A DNA stretch of 64,000 bases, taken from positions 186,001 to 250,000 of the forward strand of contig PALG01000031.1 in assembly GCA_002707025.1 (NCBI GenBank). Reading direction: 5' to 3'. Every line of letters begins with the position of its first letter. Positions within the stretch are counted from its first letter, which is position 1. Shown here one piece after another: positions 14,452 to 21,356 of the stretch. Made by a program: the position numbers and the translations under genes. Below the pieces are notes generated by a model. That model ran no database searches, had not been told where the DNA came from, and saw nothing but the letters and a program-made list of their open reading frames with translations. The stretch is from Flavobacteriaceae bacterium (GTDB lineage: Bacteria > Bacteroidota > Bacteroidia > Flavobacteriales > Flavobacteriaceae).

Positions 14452-15108
14452 CTACAGACTGTATTCTTTCCAAAGAAATTTTCCGAAGTCTACCAAAGAC
14501 TCCAAAGGTTTGGTTTCAAACACATCGAAAGCCGTATGTACCGACTTCTCAATGGCTGCATCTGTCTTTTCGAACGCAGGGGATTGATCCTTGATCCAAA
14601 ATCTGAATAAAAACAAAAACTGCAACCAAACCGCTTCACTAAAAATACTTTCTGGATGCTGAAATGCCTTGGAGCTTTTTTGTTCATTACCAAGAGCCAC
14701 CAGTTCCATAGAGAATTTTTTAATTTCTTTTCGCAGCATTTTCAGCTGACTCAATTTTTGGGGTTGGACTGGTTCTCCTACGGCTGTTAAAATATAGCTC
14801 CTATTTGCAGTTAGTATTTCAAATAAGGTGAAGTAATAGGTAAGCAATTGGTCCTTTGGTGTCATCTCATCCCTACCTTGTTTCTCCATCAAAGCAACCG
14901 CGTGTTCATGAAACGCTACCCAGATTTTATTTTCCAAAGCTTCGAAACCTCCATATTGCTGATAAAAATCTTTCTCTTCAATGTTGCTCTCCTTACAGAA
15001 TTTATAAACGCTAGCAGGCTTTTTCCCATGTTGCAGGATGTGTTCCATGAATACGGAAATAATATCTACTTGTTTCTTTTCCTTCTTTTTTGTCTTTGCT
15101 ACAGCCAT
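14452..15108 (-). CDS. TetR-family regulator
   Basis: 218-aa protein with a TetR-like N-terminal helix-turn-helix: basic start (KTKKKEKKQVD), ISVFMEHILQHGKKPASVYKFCKE, then EKDFYQQYGGFEALENKIW (about residues 15-65), where YGGFEALE matches the TetR helix 4 position. The C-terminal ligand/dimer domain is helical (LLTYYFTLFEILTANRSYIL, LQFLFLFRFWIKD). It is the first gene of a two-gene unit with the ABC1 kinase; a likely target is its own promoter, where a dyad exists (15141-15170). The HTH is atypical for TetR (fewer canonical residues), so the family call is slightly less than certain. Confidence 0.78.
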   Translation of the reverse strand: MAVAKTKKKEKKQVDIISVFMEHILQHGKKPASVYKFCKESNIEEKDFYQQYGGFEALENKIWVAFHEHAVALMEKQGRDEMTPKDQLLTYYFTLFEILTANRSYILTAVGEPVQPQKLSQLKMLRKEIKKFSMELVALGNEQKSSKAFQHPESIFSEAVWLQFLFLFRFWIKDQSPAFEKTDAAIEKSVHTAFDVFETKPLESLVDFGKFLWKEYSL

Positions 15109-15127
15109 TTTATCTGATTTTAATATT

Positions 15128-15170
15128 CAAAAATACAAAATGTTTAACCTAATTTTTAATTTATTAAACA
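15128..15170 (-). promoter_or_regulatory. promoter box and possible TetR operator
   Basis: On the minus strand TATTTTTG (15135-15128) is a -7 box 20 bases before the TetR-like ATG. Directly upstream, TGTTTAA (15141-15147) and TTAAACA (15164-15170) form a 7-base dyad with centre near 15155. Autoregulation is plausible, but the region is AT-rich and the dyad could be chance. Confidence 0.35.
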
Positions 15171-15209
15171 AAATAAATGTTAAATTAAACCTGCTTTTTT
15201 AAGAGGGTG

Positions 15210-15268
15210 TTTGTCAGTTTTTATAAAAAAGATATATTTGCACCCCGAAAGAAAAAGGATTATTTTTG
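15210..15268 (+). promoter_or_regulatory. two nested promoters of tRNA-Arg
   Basis: Distal promoter: TTTG (15210-15213), 19 bases, TATATTTG (15233-15240). Proximal promoter: TTTG (15237-15240), 20 bases, TATTTTTG (15261-15268). Both match the Bacteroidota consensus, and the last four bases of the first -7 box serve as the -33 box of the second. The proximal start would be about 12 bases before the tRNA. Confidence 0.75.
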
Positions 15269-15286
15269 TAATTCCATTTCAAATTA

Positions 15287-15360
15287 GGCCTCGTGGCGCA
15301 ACTGAATAGCGCATCTGATTACGGCTCAGAAGGTTGCAGGTTTGAATCCTGCCGAGGTCA
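15287..15360 (+). tRNA. tRNA-Arg (anticodon ACG)
   Basis: A 74-base cloverleaf. Acceptor stem GGCCTCG with CGAGGTC (one G-U pair), discriminator A at 15360. D stem GCGC with GCGC; anticodon stem TCTGA with TCAGA around loop TTACGGC, giving anticodon ACG (A34 normally edited to inosine to read CGU/CGC/CGA). T stem GCAGG with CCTGC around TTTGAAT. CCA is not encoded, so it must be added enzymatically. The gene stands alone with its own promoters and terminator. Confidence 0.96.
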
Positions 15361-15380
15361 CGAATAAATAGTTTCATAAG

Positions 15381-15412
15381 AAAAAACGCCAAGCTTGCTT
15401 GAGCGTTTTTTT
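15381..15412. terminator. bidirectional terminator after tRNA-Arg
   Basis: AAAAACGC-CAAGC-TT-GCTTG-A-GCGTTTTT, a near-continuous stem with one bulge and a T-run on one side and an A-run on the other. It can end tRNA transcription on the plus strand. It could also end any mscS transcript that has read through the repeat array on the minus strand. Confidence 0.85.
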
Positions 15413-15432
15413 GTTGGAACTATTTTCAAAGC

Positions 15433-15909
15433 GGAGCTTTGTCAGGTTGCGGAGCCATCCTTCAGAAAGACGGAGCTTTGTCAGGTTGCGGAGCCATCCT
15501 TCAGAAAGACGGAGCTTTGTCAGGTTGCGGAGCCATCCTTCAGAAAGGCGGAGCTTTGTCAGGATGCGGAGCCATCCTTCAAAAAGGCGGAGCTTTGCAG
15601 GAGAGGCGATAGCCAATTCTGGAATAAAGCGGAGCTTTGTCAGGATGCGGAGCCATCCTTCAGAAAGGCGGAGCTTTGCAGGAGAGGCGATAGCCAATGC
15701 TGGAATAAAGCGAAGCTTTGTCAGGATGCGGAGCCATCCTTTAGAAAGGCGGAGCTTTGTCAGGATGCGGAGCCATCCTTCAAAAAGGCGGAGCTTTGTC
15801 AGGATGCGGAGCCATCCTTCAAAAAGGCGGAGCTTTGCAGGAGAGGCGATAGCCAATCCTGAAATAAAGCGGAACTTTGTCAGTTTGTGGAGAACCCTTC
15901 AGAAGAAAA
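15433..15909. repeat. array of 12 hairpin-forming units of two types (39 and 42 bases)
   Basis: Twelve head-to-tail units start at 15433, 15472, 15511, 15550, 15589, 15631, 15670, 15712, 15751, 15790, 15829 and 15871. Nine are type A (39 bases) and three type B (42 bases; units 5, 7 and 11). Both begin GGAGCTTTG and share outer CTTT...AAAG pairing. In type A the inner stem is AGGATG-CGGAGC-CATCCT (one mismatch in units 1-3). In type B it is CAGGA with TCCTG or TTCTG around GGC-GATA-GCC. The last unit is decayed. Both lengths are multiples of three, so long frames stay open on both strands, but nothing suggests translation. It lies between convergent tRNA-Arg and mscS. Confidence 0.9.
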
Positions 15910-15916
15910 ATAAAAA

Positions 15917-17761
15917 CTACTGTTTCTTATCTACATGTACCTGAAAGCTTGGTGCTTTGTAATCCTTTGGTAAATAACTGGAGGGAATCGTGACCCTATT
16001 TCCATCGCGTGCCGCACGATAATGAGGGGACAAAATTTCAATGCCTCGTTCGTTACAAGTGTCTTGTATATTCTGATTGAGTTGTGAATAGATCAAAGCC
16101 TGTTTTGATGCTTCCCGGGTATATGCATTAATCTGATACGAAACATAAAAGTCGTCCAAACTGGTTTGCAGGACAAAAGGCATAGGATCTTTTAAAATCA
16201 TATCGGTTTTAAGGGCAGCATCTATTAGTACTTGGTGCATATCTTTCCACGGAACGTCATACCCTATGGTAACCGTAGTATGTAAAATAAGTCCTTTTTC
16301 TGCCGTTTCACTAGTGTAATTGGTAGTATTCCCAGACAATACCGAGGAATTGGGAATGGTAATAATTTCGTTTTTAATGGTTTTTACCCTAGTGACCAAA
16401 AGTGTTTTTTCCACCACGTCTCCAGAAACATCCCCAATTTTAATTCGGTCGCCAATTTTAAAGGGCCGCATATAAGTAATCACCAAACCGGCCACCATAT
16501 TGGCAATGGCCGTGGAAGATCCCAACGAGAATAAAATCCCTACGAAAACAGAAACCCCTTTAAAAATATCGGAATCCGAGCCCGGTAAAAAAGGAAAGAT
16601 CAACACAAACATAAACGCATACAGTAAAAACTTTACAATGCTAAAAGTAGGTTTGGCCCAATCGGAATGAAACCCAGAGATATTTAGTTTCTCCGATTCA
16701 ATTTCCTTGAAAATATAGCGAACAAACCTGATAACGTACTTCATGACGAAGTATATCACCAAAATACTGAAGAGATTCGGCAAATATTCCCAGATAGAAA
16801 CAAACACCCCCTTAAAAGGGGACCAGACCAGCTGAAACAATTTATCGGCCCAATTCCTGGAAACCGGAAAAATACTAAAGATAATAGGCAAGGCAATATA
16901 TACGAGGACAATTAAAACCACCCATCGTAAAATCTTTACTAAAAAAAGGACCACCTGAAGCTCTTGATCGGCCGACAGAAACGTATAATCCTTGTAGGAT
17001 AGATTTTTTAGCCACTTTTCCTTAGACTGATGGATGTAATACAATAGCCGTCTGTAACCTTTTCCCACAAGCCAGACCAAAAACCAAACTATCCCAATCA
17101 CCAATAAAGCCAACCCAATGCGCAACAGTATTTTGGAAAGGGAGTTATTGGCTTTACTTTCAACAATGGATGTTTCAATTCTATTTTTAAAATCGTTCGC
17201 CAAGGCCTCCCTATCCGTTTGATACCAAAGGGCATCATTTTCAGAAACATTCATCACAATGGTTTCTGCATACACAATATCGAAGCTATCTTCGGAAGCG
17301 ACTACTTCAAGCGTATTATTTCCGAAGAAATCATCGCTGTACAAATTCTTAATCTTCTCACTAATGGATTTGGCCCGCTCTGAAGCAGTAAGCGCGCCAG
17401 TCTTAGAGTACAATAAAAATAAGGTGTCACCATCCACGCCCAGCACTGGGTATCCTTGGGCGGTACTTCTTAAAGAATCTATTCGAGCTTTACGCAGAGA
17501 GAGGGCAGTACTTTCTTTTAAGTCAATCTCGGCCAATTCTTGTTCCAGTTCATTTTTTTGAGAATCATCCCCCTCTTTCAATTGGTCCAATCGCGCTACC
17601 AGTTGCGCCTTTTTCACAGAATCGAGGATCCGCTGCTTTTCAATCGCTAAAATTTCACTTAAAAGTTGTCGTTCTTGAAGGCTATCTTGGGTTTGTGCTA
17701 CGGAAGAAACACACAGTAATAATATCCAGAATAATCCTAAAAAATGCTTCAATGTTTTCAT
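15917..17761 (-). CDS. MscS-family mechanosensitive channel with long N-terminal region
   Basis: Inner-membrane channel of 614 aa that should open on membrane tension. Signal peptide 1-22 (ends SSVAQ). It is followed by a periplasmic, partly coiled-coil region (about 25-200), several transmembrane segments (about 205-435), and the MscS core: pore helix GSSTAIANMVAGLVITYMRP and beta domain IGDRIKIGDVSGDVVEKTLLVTRVKT then TIPNSSVLSGNTTNY. The C-terminal vestibule domain continues to about residue 595. It is much longer than E. coli MscS (286 aa) and more like the MscK/YbdG-type proteins. Monocistronic, and transcribed toward the repeat array. Confidence 0.92.
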   Translation of the reverse strand: MKTLKHFLGLFWILLLCVSSVAQTQDSLQERQLLSEILAIEKQRILDSVKKAQLVARLDQLKEGDDSQKNELEQELAEIDLKESTALSLRKARIDSLRSTAQGYPVLGVDGDTLFLLYSKTGALTASERAKSISEKIKNLYSDDFFGNNTLEVVASEDSFDIVYAETIVMNVSENDALWYQTDREALANDFKNRIETSIVESKANNSLSKILLRIGLALLVIGIVWFLVWLVGKGYRRLLYYIHQSKEKWLKNLSYKDYTFLSADQELQVVLFLVKILRWVVLIVLVYIALPIIFSIFPVSRNWADKLFQLVWSPFKGVFVSIWEYLPNLFSILVIYFVMKYVIRFVRYIFKEIESEKLNISGFHSDWAKPTFSIVKFLLYAFMFVLIFPFLPGSDSDIFKGVSVFVGILFSLGSSTAIANMVAGLVITYMRPFKIGDRIKIGDVSGDVVEKTLLVTRVKTIKNEIITIPNSSVLSGNTTNYTSETAEKGLILHTTVTIGYDVPWKDMHQVLIDAALKTDMILKDPMPFVLQTSLDDFYVSYQINAYTREASKQALIYSQLNQNIQDTCNERGIEILSPHYRAARDGNRVTIPSSYLPKDYKAPSFQVHVDKKQ

Positions 17762-17836
17762 AGAATAAATTGATTTGCCCTCATTGAAAGGGCGGGCAAA
17801 ATTATTGATAATTCCATAATATCCTATAACTGAACC

Positions 17837-17854
17837 CCTTTTTAACTAAAAAGG
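17837..17854. promoter_or_regulatory. 18-base dyad in the mscS / 17922 divergent gap
   Basis: CCTTTTTA-AC-TAAAAAGG is a near-perfect palindrome with a 2-base centre, lying about midway between divergent genes. It may be a shared operator. No partner regulator is apparent. Confidence 0.35.
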
Positions 17855-17921
17855 TTAATGTGATACATAAAATTTCCATGACACCGACCAATTTTGTAAC
17901 TTTAAGAAAAACCAAGTGCTT

Positions 17922-18380
17922 ATGAAATTTCCAAAGCGTTTAGAAACAGCTCTTTCAAAATTGTATACTGCCTACAATACCCACACCCTTCATCCTGAAG
18001 ATGCGTGCCGTTGTGCCGTGGGCAACTTGTTAGGGCAACGAGATTTTTGGAAACATTTAAGCGATGATCATGGTTCTGTAAAATTAAACTACGTTGGGAA
18101 GGTACACGAAATGTTAGGTAGACGATTTGAAGGGTATCTTCCCTCAGAATTATTACAAATTGAAAAAGCTTTTTTAGCAGGTTGTGGCTATGAGCTTCCG
18201 TTCACACAAAAAAGTAAGAAACCCAAAAACCCGCAAGATCGGGAAGTACTTTTTCAAGGATTGTGCCATGCCATTGAAGCCCTCTGTTCTTTGGAAAATA
18301 TTCCAAATGTGATGGAGATTACGGAAAGCTTTGAAAAAATAAAAGCTCCTTCAAAAGAAAGAGCTTTCGCCATTCAATAA
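17922..18380 (+). CDS. Conserved-looking 152-aa protein, function unknown
   Basis: Soluble protein beginning MKFPKRLETALSKLYTAYN, with cysteines in EDACRCAVGNLLGQ, then DDHGSVKLNYVGKVHEMLGRRF and FLAGCGYELPF. The ATG at 17922 is preferred over a GTG at 17916. From memory, close relatives in flavobacteria are often labelled as an NADH-quinone reductase subunit F. Nothing here (no ferredoxin CxxxxC cluster, no FAD/NAD domain) supports that label. The three closely spaced Cys/His positions (ACRC, CGYE, LCHA) could bind a metal. The 3' end of the gene contains the terminator of the opposing clpS operon. Confidence 0.7.
   Translation: MKFPKRLETALSKLYTAYNTHTLHPEDACRCAVGNLLGQRDFWKHLSDDHGSVKLNYVGKVHEMLGRRFEGYLPSELLQIEKAFLAGCGYELPFTQKSKKPKNPQDREVLFQGLCHAIEALCSLENIPNVMEITESFEKIKAPSKERAFAIQ
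18335..18367 (-). terminator. clpS-operon terminator inside the 3' end of the convergent gene
   Basis: AAAGCTC (18342-18348) pairs with GAGCTTT (18361-18367); on the minus strand the stem is followed by TATTTTTTC. It begins 23 bases after the clpS stop and lies wholly within the coding sequence of the opposing gene. Confidence 0.6.
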
Positions 18381-18389
18381 TAGTTTTCC

Positions 18390-18665
18390 TTAAATAATTT
18401 CGGCACTTAGGCCTGCTTCCAAGATTTTACTGCACCTAGGCTTTAAATCCTCGAAAGAACCGGACTTTACCGTACATTTTCCTTTGTAATGTACAATCAT
18501 TGCGCATTGTTCGGCTTGTATTGGGGTATGCTCACAGGTATAAATCAAAGTGTCAATTACGTGATCAAACGTATTTACCTCATCATTGTAAAGCACAATT
18601 TGATTTTCCTGACCCTCCTTTTCCGCAAGGAGTAGGTCTTCTTCATATTTTTCTTGGGTACTCAT
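18390..18665 (-). CDS. clpS: ClpS, adaptor of the ClpAP/ClpCP protease
   Basis: 91-aa adaptor that delivers N-degron substrates to Clp protease. Matching blocks: QIVLYNDEVNTFDHVIDTLI (the YNDDxNT substrate-pocket signature), TPIQAEQCAMIVHYKGKCTV (helix with the conserved His and Gly), and a C-terminal LKPRCSKILEAGLSAEI corresponding to the L-x-x-x-GL ending. Length is normal. It is the last gene of the DUF1599-to-clpS run, starting 4 bases after the prmA stop. No ClpA/C gene is in the window. Confidence 0.95.
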   Translation of the reverse strand: MSTQEKYEEDLLLAEKEGQENQIVLYNDEVNTFDHVIDTLIYTCEHTPIQAEQCAMIVHYKGKCTVKSGSFEDLKPRCSKILEAGLSAEII

Positions 18666-18669
18666 AGCA

Positions 18670-19506
18670 CTAATTTACAAATTTCGCAGCAATCCAATTG
18701 TTTTTTTCCTTGTTTTCAACGAACTGAAGCCCCAAATTATTGCAACATTCGGTAATAATAAGAAGATCTTCCCTGTAAAAACCACTTAAATAAACCACCC
18801 CACCTTTACGCAAACATTGCACATAAGTTGCCATATCATTTAGTAAAATATTCCTGTTGATATTGGCAATAATGATATCGTAGGTTTCTGAAGTAGGCAA
18901 AATGGAAGCATCCCCCAATTTTACGGAAATATGTTCACAATGATTCCGGTTAACGTTTTCTTCGGAATTTTCCACACACCAATCATCAATATCAATCGCA
19001 TCTAGTTTTGAAGCACCGCGCATTTCAGCTAAAATAGCTAAGACAGCAGTCCCGCAGCCCATATCCAACACGGACTTCCCTTCAAAATCATTTTCCAGCA
19101 CAAACTGAAGCATCATAAAGGTAGTCTCATGATGTCCAGTCCCGAAGGACATTTTGGGTTCGATGACAATTTCGTAGGGCACATTAAAAGAAGGATGAAA
19201 CGGTGCTCGAACGGCACAGGTTTCAGCGACGACAATGGGTTCAAAGTTCTTTTCCCATTCTTCATTCCAATTTACCTGTTCAATAATTTTTTCTGAAAGT
19301 TGAATCTCAAAATCTTCAGACTGTAAAATGGAAACTGCCTCCAAAAGCGTATCATTCCATTCTTCTTGCTGAATATAAGCCAAGACCCCTTCTTCCGTTT
19401 CCACAAAACTTTCAAAACCAACGGCACCTAATTGTGCAATGAGAATATCTGTTGCTGGCTGAAGCGGCTGTACTGAAAATCGGTATTCTAAGTACGTAGC
19501 ACTCAT
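18670..19506 (-). CDS. prmA: Ribosomal protein L11 methyltransferase
   Basis: SAM-dependent methyltransferase that modifies lysines of ribosomal protein L11. The 278 aa comprise an N-terminal L11-recognition domain (residues 1-110, ferredoxin-like) and a Rossmann methyltransferase domain. Signatures are EPKMSFGTGHHETTFMM (family-specific), the SAM loop VLDMGCGTAVLAILA and DIIIANINRNILL (NPPY-like substrate motif region). The start overlaps the tpiA stop by 4 bases (ATGA), so translation is coupled. Confident. Confidence 0.95.
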   Translation of the reverse strand: MSATYLEYRFSVQPLQPATDILIAQLGAVGFESFVETEEGVLAYIQQEEWNDTLLEAVSILQSEDFEIQLSEKIIEQVNWNEEWEKNFEPIVVAETCAVRAPFHPSFNVPYEIVIEPKMSFGTGHHETTFMMLQFVLENDFEGKSVLDMGCGTAVLAILAEMRGASKLDAIDIDDWCVENSEENVNRNHCEHISVKLGDASILPTSETYDIIIANINRNILLNDMATYVQCLRKGGVVYLSGFYREDLLIITECCNNLGLQFVENKEKNNWIAAKFVN

Positions 19507-20267
19507 GATAGGGCTTTGATAATCGCGGCAAAATCTGCTGCCTTTAAAGAAGCCCCTCCAATGAGTCCGCCATCCACATCCGTTTTTCCAAAAATCTCTT
19601 CGGCATTATTCGGTTTTACACTCCCTCCATAAAGAATAGAAATACTTTCAGCTAATTTTTCACTATAGCCCTTGGTCAAGGTTTTTCTGATAAAAGCATG
19701 CATTTCCTGGGCTTGTTCTGGAGTAGCAGTCATCCCAGTACCGATCGCCCAAACGGGTTCGTAAGCCAAGATGATTTTTTCCCAATCTTTTTCAGAAAGA
19801 TGAAATAATGCTTTTTTCAATTGTTGTTCTACAATGGCAAAATGATTTCCCGCTTGTCTTTCGAACAGCTTTTCACCAAAGCAAAACACCACTTCCAAAC
19901 CGTTCTTAAGTGCTGCATCCACTTTTTCCTTTAGCAAATCATCGTCCTCATGAAAATATTCCCTGCGCTCACTATGACCGAGGATCACACTATTTACCCC
20001 AATATTAGTTAGCATGGAAGCTGCTACCTCCCCCGTGTAGGCCCCGCTTTCGGCTTGATGTAAATTTTGGGCCCCTACTTCAATTTGTTGATTTCGATTA
20101 CCCGAATCCATTACATAGCCTACATTGATAAAGGGAGGAAACACCATTACCCGATTCCCGTTAAGATCATGATTTTGGATTTCACCACCGATATCGGCTA
20201 CCAATTGCAGGGATTCGTCCCTTGTTAAGTTCATTTTCCAGTTTCCAGCTACTATTTTGGTTCTCAT
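19503..20267 (-). CDS. tpiA: Triosephosphate isomerase
   Basis: Glycolytic enzyme interconverting dihydroxyacetone phosphate and glyceraldehyde-3-phosphate. With the ATG at 20267 the product is 254 aa, starting MRTKIVAGNWKMN, where Lys of NWKMN binds substrate. The catalytic His is in VILGHSERREYF, the catalytic Glu in LAYEPVWAIGTG, and the phosphate loop is YGGSVKPNNA. The reading frame stays open upstream (to 20438) but that part lies inside the ABC permease gene and is not coding. Eleven bases separate it from the permease stop. Confidence 0.97.
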   Translation of the reverse strand: MRTKIVAGNWKMNLTRDESLQLVADIGGEIQNHDLNGNRVMVFPPFINVGYVMDSGNRNQQIEVGAQNLHQAESGAYTGEVAASMLTNIGVNSVILGHSERREYFHEDDDLLKEKVDAALKNGLEVVFCFGEKLFERQAGNHFAIVEQQLKKALFHLSEKDWEKIILAYEPVWAIGTGMTATPEQAQEMHAFIRKTLTKGYSEKLAESISILYGGSVKPNNAEEIFGKTDVDGGLIGGASLKAADFAAIIKALS

Positions 20268-20278
20268 GTGTTTAAATT

Positions 20279-21355
20279 TTATTGGGTTCTTATTTTTGGA
20301 TCCAACCATCCGTAAATGATATCTACAAAAATATTGATTAAAATGAATAAAGTGGCAATTACCAATACGGCTCCCATGATGATGGGCAAATCCAAGGTAT
20401 TTAAAGCATCTACAATTTCTTTTCCTAGGCCGTTCCATCCAAAGATATATTCTACAAAGACGGCTCCAGCCAACATGGAGGCAAACCAGCCCGAAATTGC
20501 AGTCACTACGGGGTTTAAAGAATTCTTTAAGGCATGTTTCCGAATGATCTTAGCAAATGTAAGCCCTTTTGCTTTGGCTGTTCTAATATAATCTTGGCTT
20601 AGCACTTCCAACAGTGAATTCCGCATTAACTGTGTGACGACTGCTAAAGGGCGAATTCCCAAAACAATCGCTGGAAGGATTAAGTTTTTCCACTGAAGGT
20701 ATTTTCCTTCCCCAAAATCATCTACTTCATACAAACTGCCGGTCATATTTAAATGGGTGTACTCGTTTAAGACAAAACCAAACAACCAAGCAAAGATGAT
20801 AGCACTGAAAAAGGAAGGCACGCTCATTCCCAAGGTACTGACCAACTGAATCAACTTATCCAAAAAACCATCCTTAAACAATACCGAGAGAATTCCCAAT
20901 GCAATTCCCAATAGCATGGCAATGACAATGGCAGAAACAGCCAAAATGGCCGTATTAGGTAAGGTTTCAGCAATGACAGCACTTACGCTTTTTCCATTTT
21001 TCTGAAAAGACTCCCTTAAATACGGAAGTTTTAAAACTATCTGGGTACTCCCTACCTTAAATAAACGGGTAGCCGCATATTTGCCTTCCGAAAGAAACGA
21101 ATAATCATCTTGATCCGTACTATGAAAGGAAAGTGGTGACAAATCGTTTAGGTACAATAAATACTGCTTGCCCAAGGATTTATCGAACCCATATTTCTTT
21201 TTAACTACGGCAATTTGAGCTTCGCTTTCATTTTGTCCCAGCATCATTCTTGCGGGATCCCCAGGAAGAAAATTGAACAACAAAAATATAACGGTGACGA
21301 CCCCAAACAAGGTGAGCAATGCGTATCCTAATTTTTGGAGCAGGTATCGAAGCAC
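20279..21355 (-). CDS. ABC transporter permease, dipeptide/oligopeptide (DppB) type
   Basis: Inner-membrane permease of 358 aa. The start is a GTG at 21355, one base after the stop of the DoxX-like gene; it gives the family opening VLRYLLQKLGYALLTLFGVV and the conserved FNFLPGDPARMMLGQ. Six transmembrane segments follow. The EAA-type cytoplasmic loop that docks with the ATPase is RTAKAKGLTFAKIIRKHALKNSLNPVV. A longer frame to 21451 overlaps the neighbour and is rejected. Unusually, no ATPase, second permease or binding protein is adjacent; partners must be encoded elsewhere. Confidence 0.9.
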   Translation of the reverse strand: MLRYLLQKLGYALLTLFGVVTVIFLLFNFLPGDPARMMLGQNESEAQIAVVKKKYGFDKSLGKQYLLYLNDLSPLSFHSTDQDDYSFLSEGKYAATRLFKVGSTQIVLKLPYLRESFQKNGKSVSAVIAETLPNTAILAVSAIVIAMLLGIALGILSVLFKDGFLDKLIQLVSTLGMSVPSFFSAIIFAWLFGFVLNEYTHLNMTGSLYEVDDFGEGKYLQWKNLILPAIVLGIRPLAVVTQLMRNSLLEVLSQDYIRTAKAKGLTFAKIIRKHALKNSLNPVVTAISGWFASMLAGAVFVEYIFGWNGLGKEIVDALNTLDLPIIMGAVLVIATLFILINIFVDIIYGWLDPKIRTQ

Positions 21356-21356
21356 A

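Noticed and set aside
15433-15909. CRISPR-like appearance of regularly spaced repeats
   Set aside because: Units abut with no unique spacers, contain internal hairpins of two kinds, and no cas gene is present.
15374-15944. Three long overlapping frames (both strands) in the repeat array, encoding 13- or 14-residue repeats
   Set aside because: They exist because the 39- and 42-base units are multiples of three and lack stops; no signal peptide, promoter or start-site support, and equally open frames exist on both strands.
17922-18380. Label as NADH-quinone reductase subunit F
   Set aside because: No 2Fe-2S ferredoxin, FAD or NAD motifs and only 152 residues; left as unknown.
20268-20438. 57-codon N-terminal extension of tpiA
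   Set aside because: It runs inside the ABC permease gene out of frame and lacks any family similarity.
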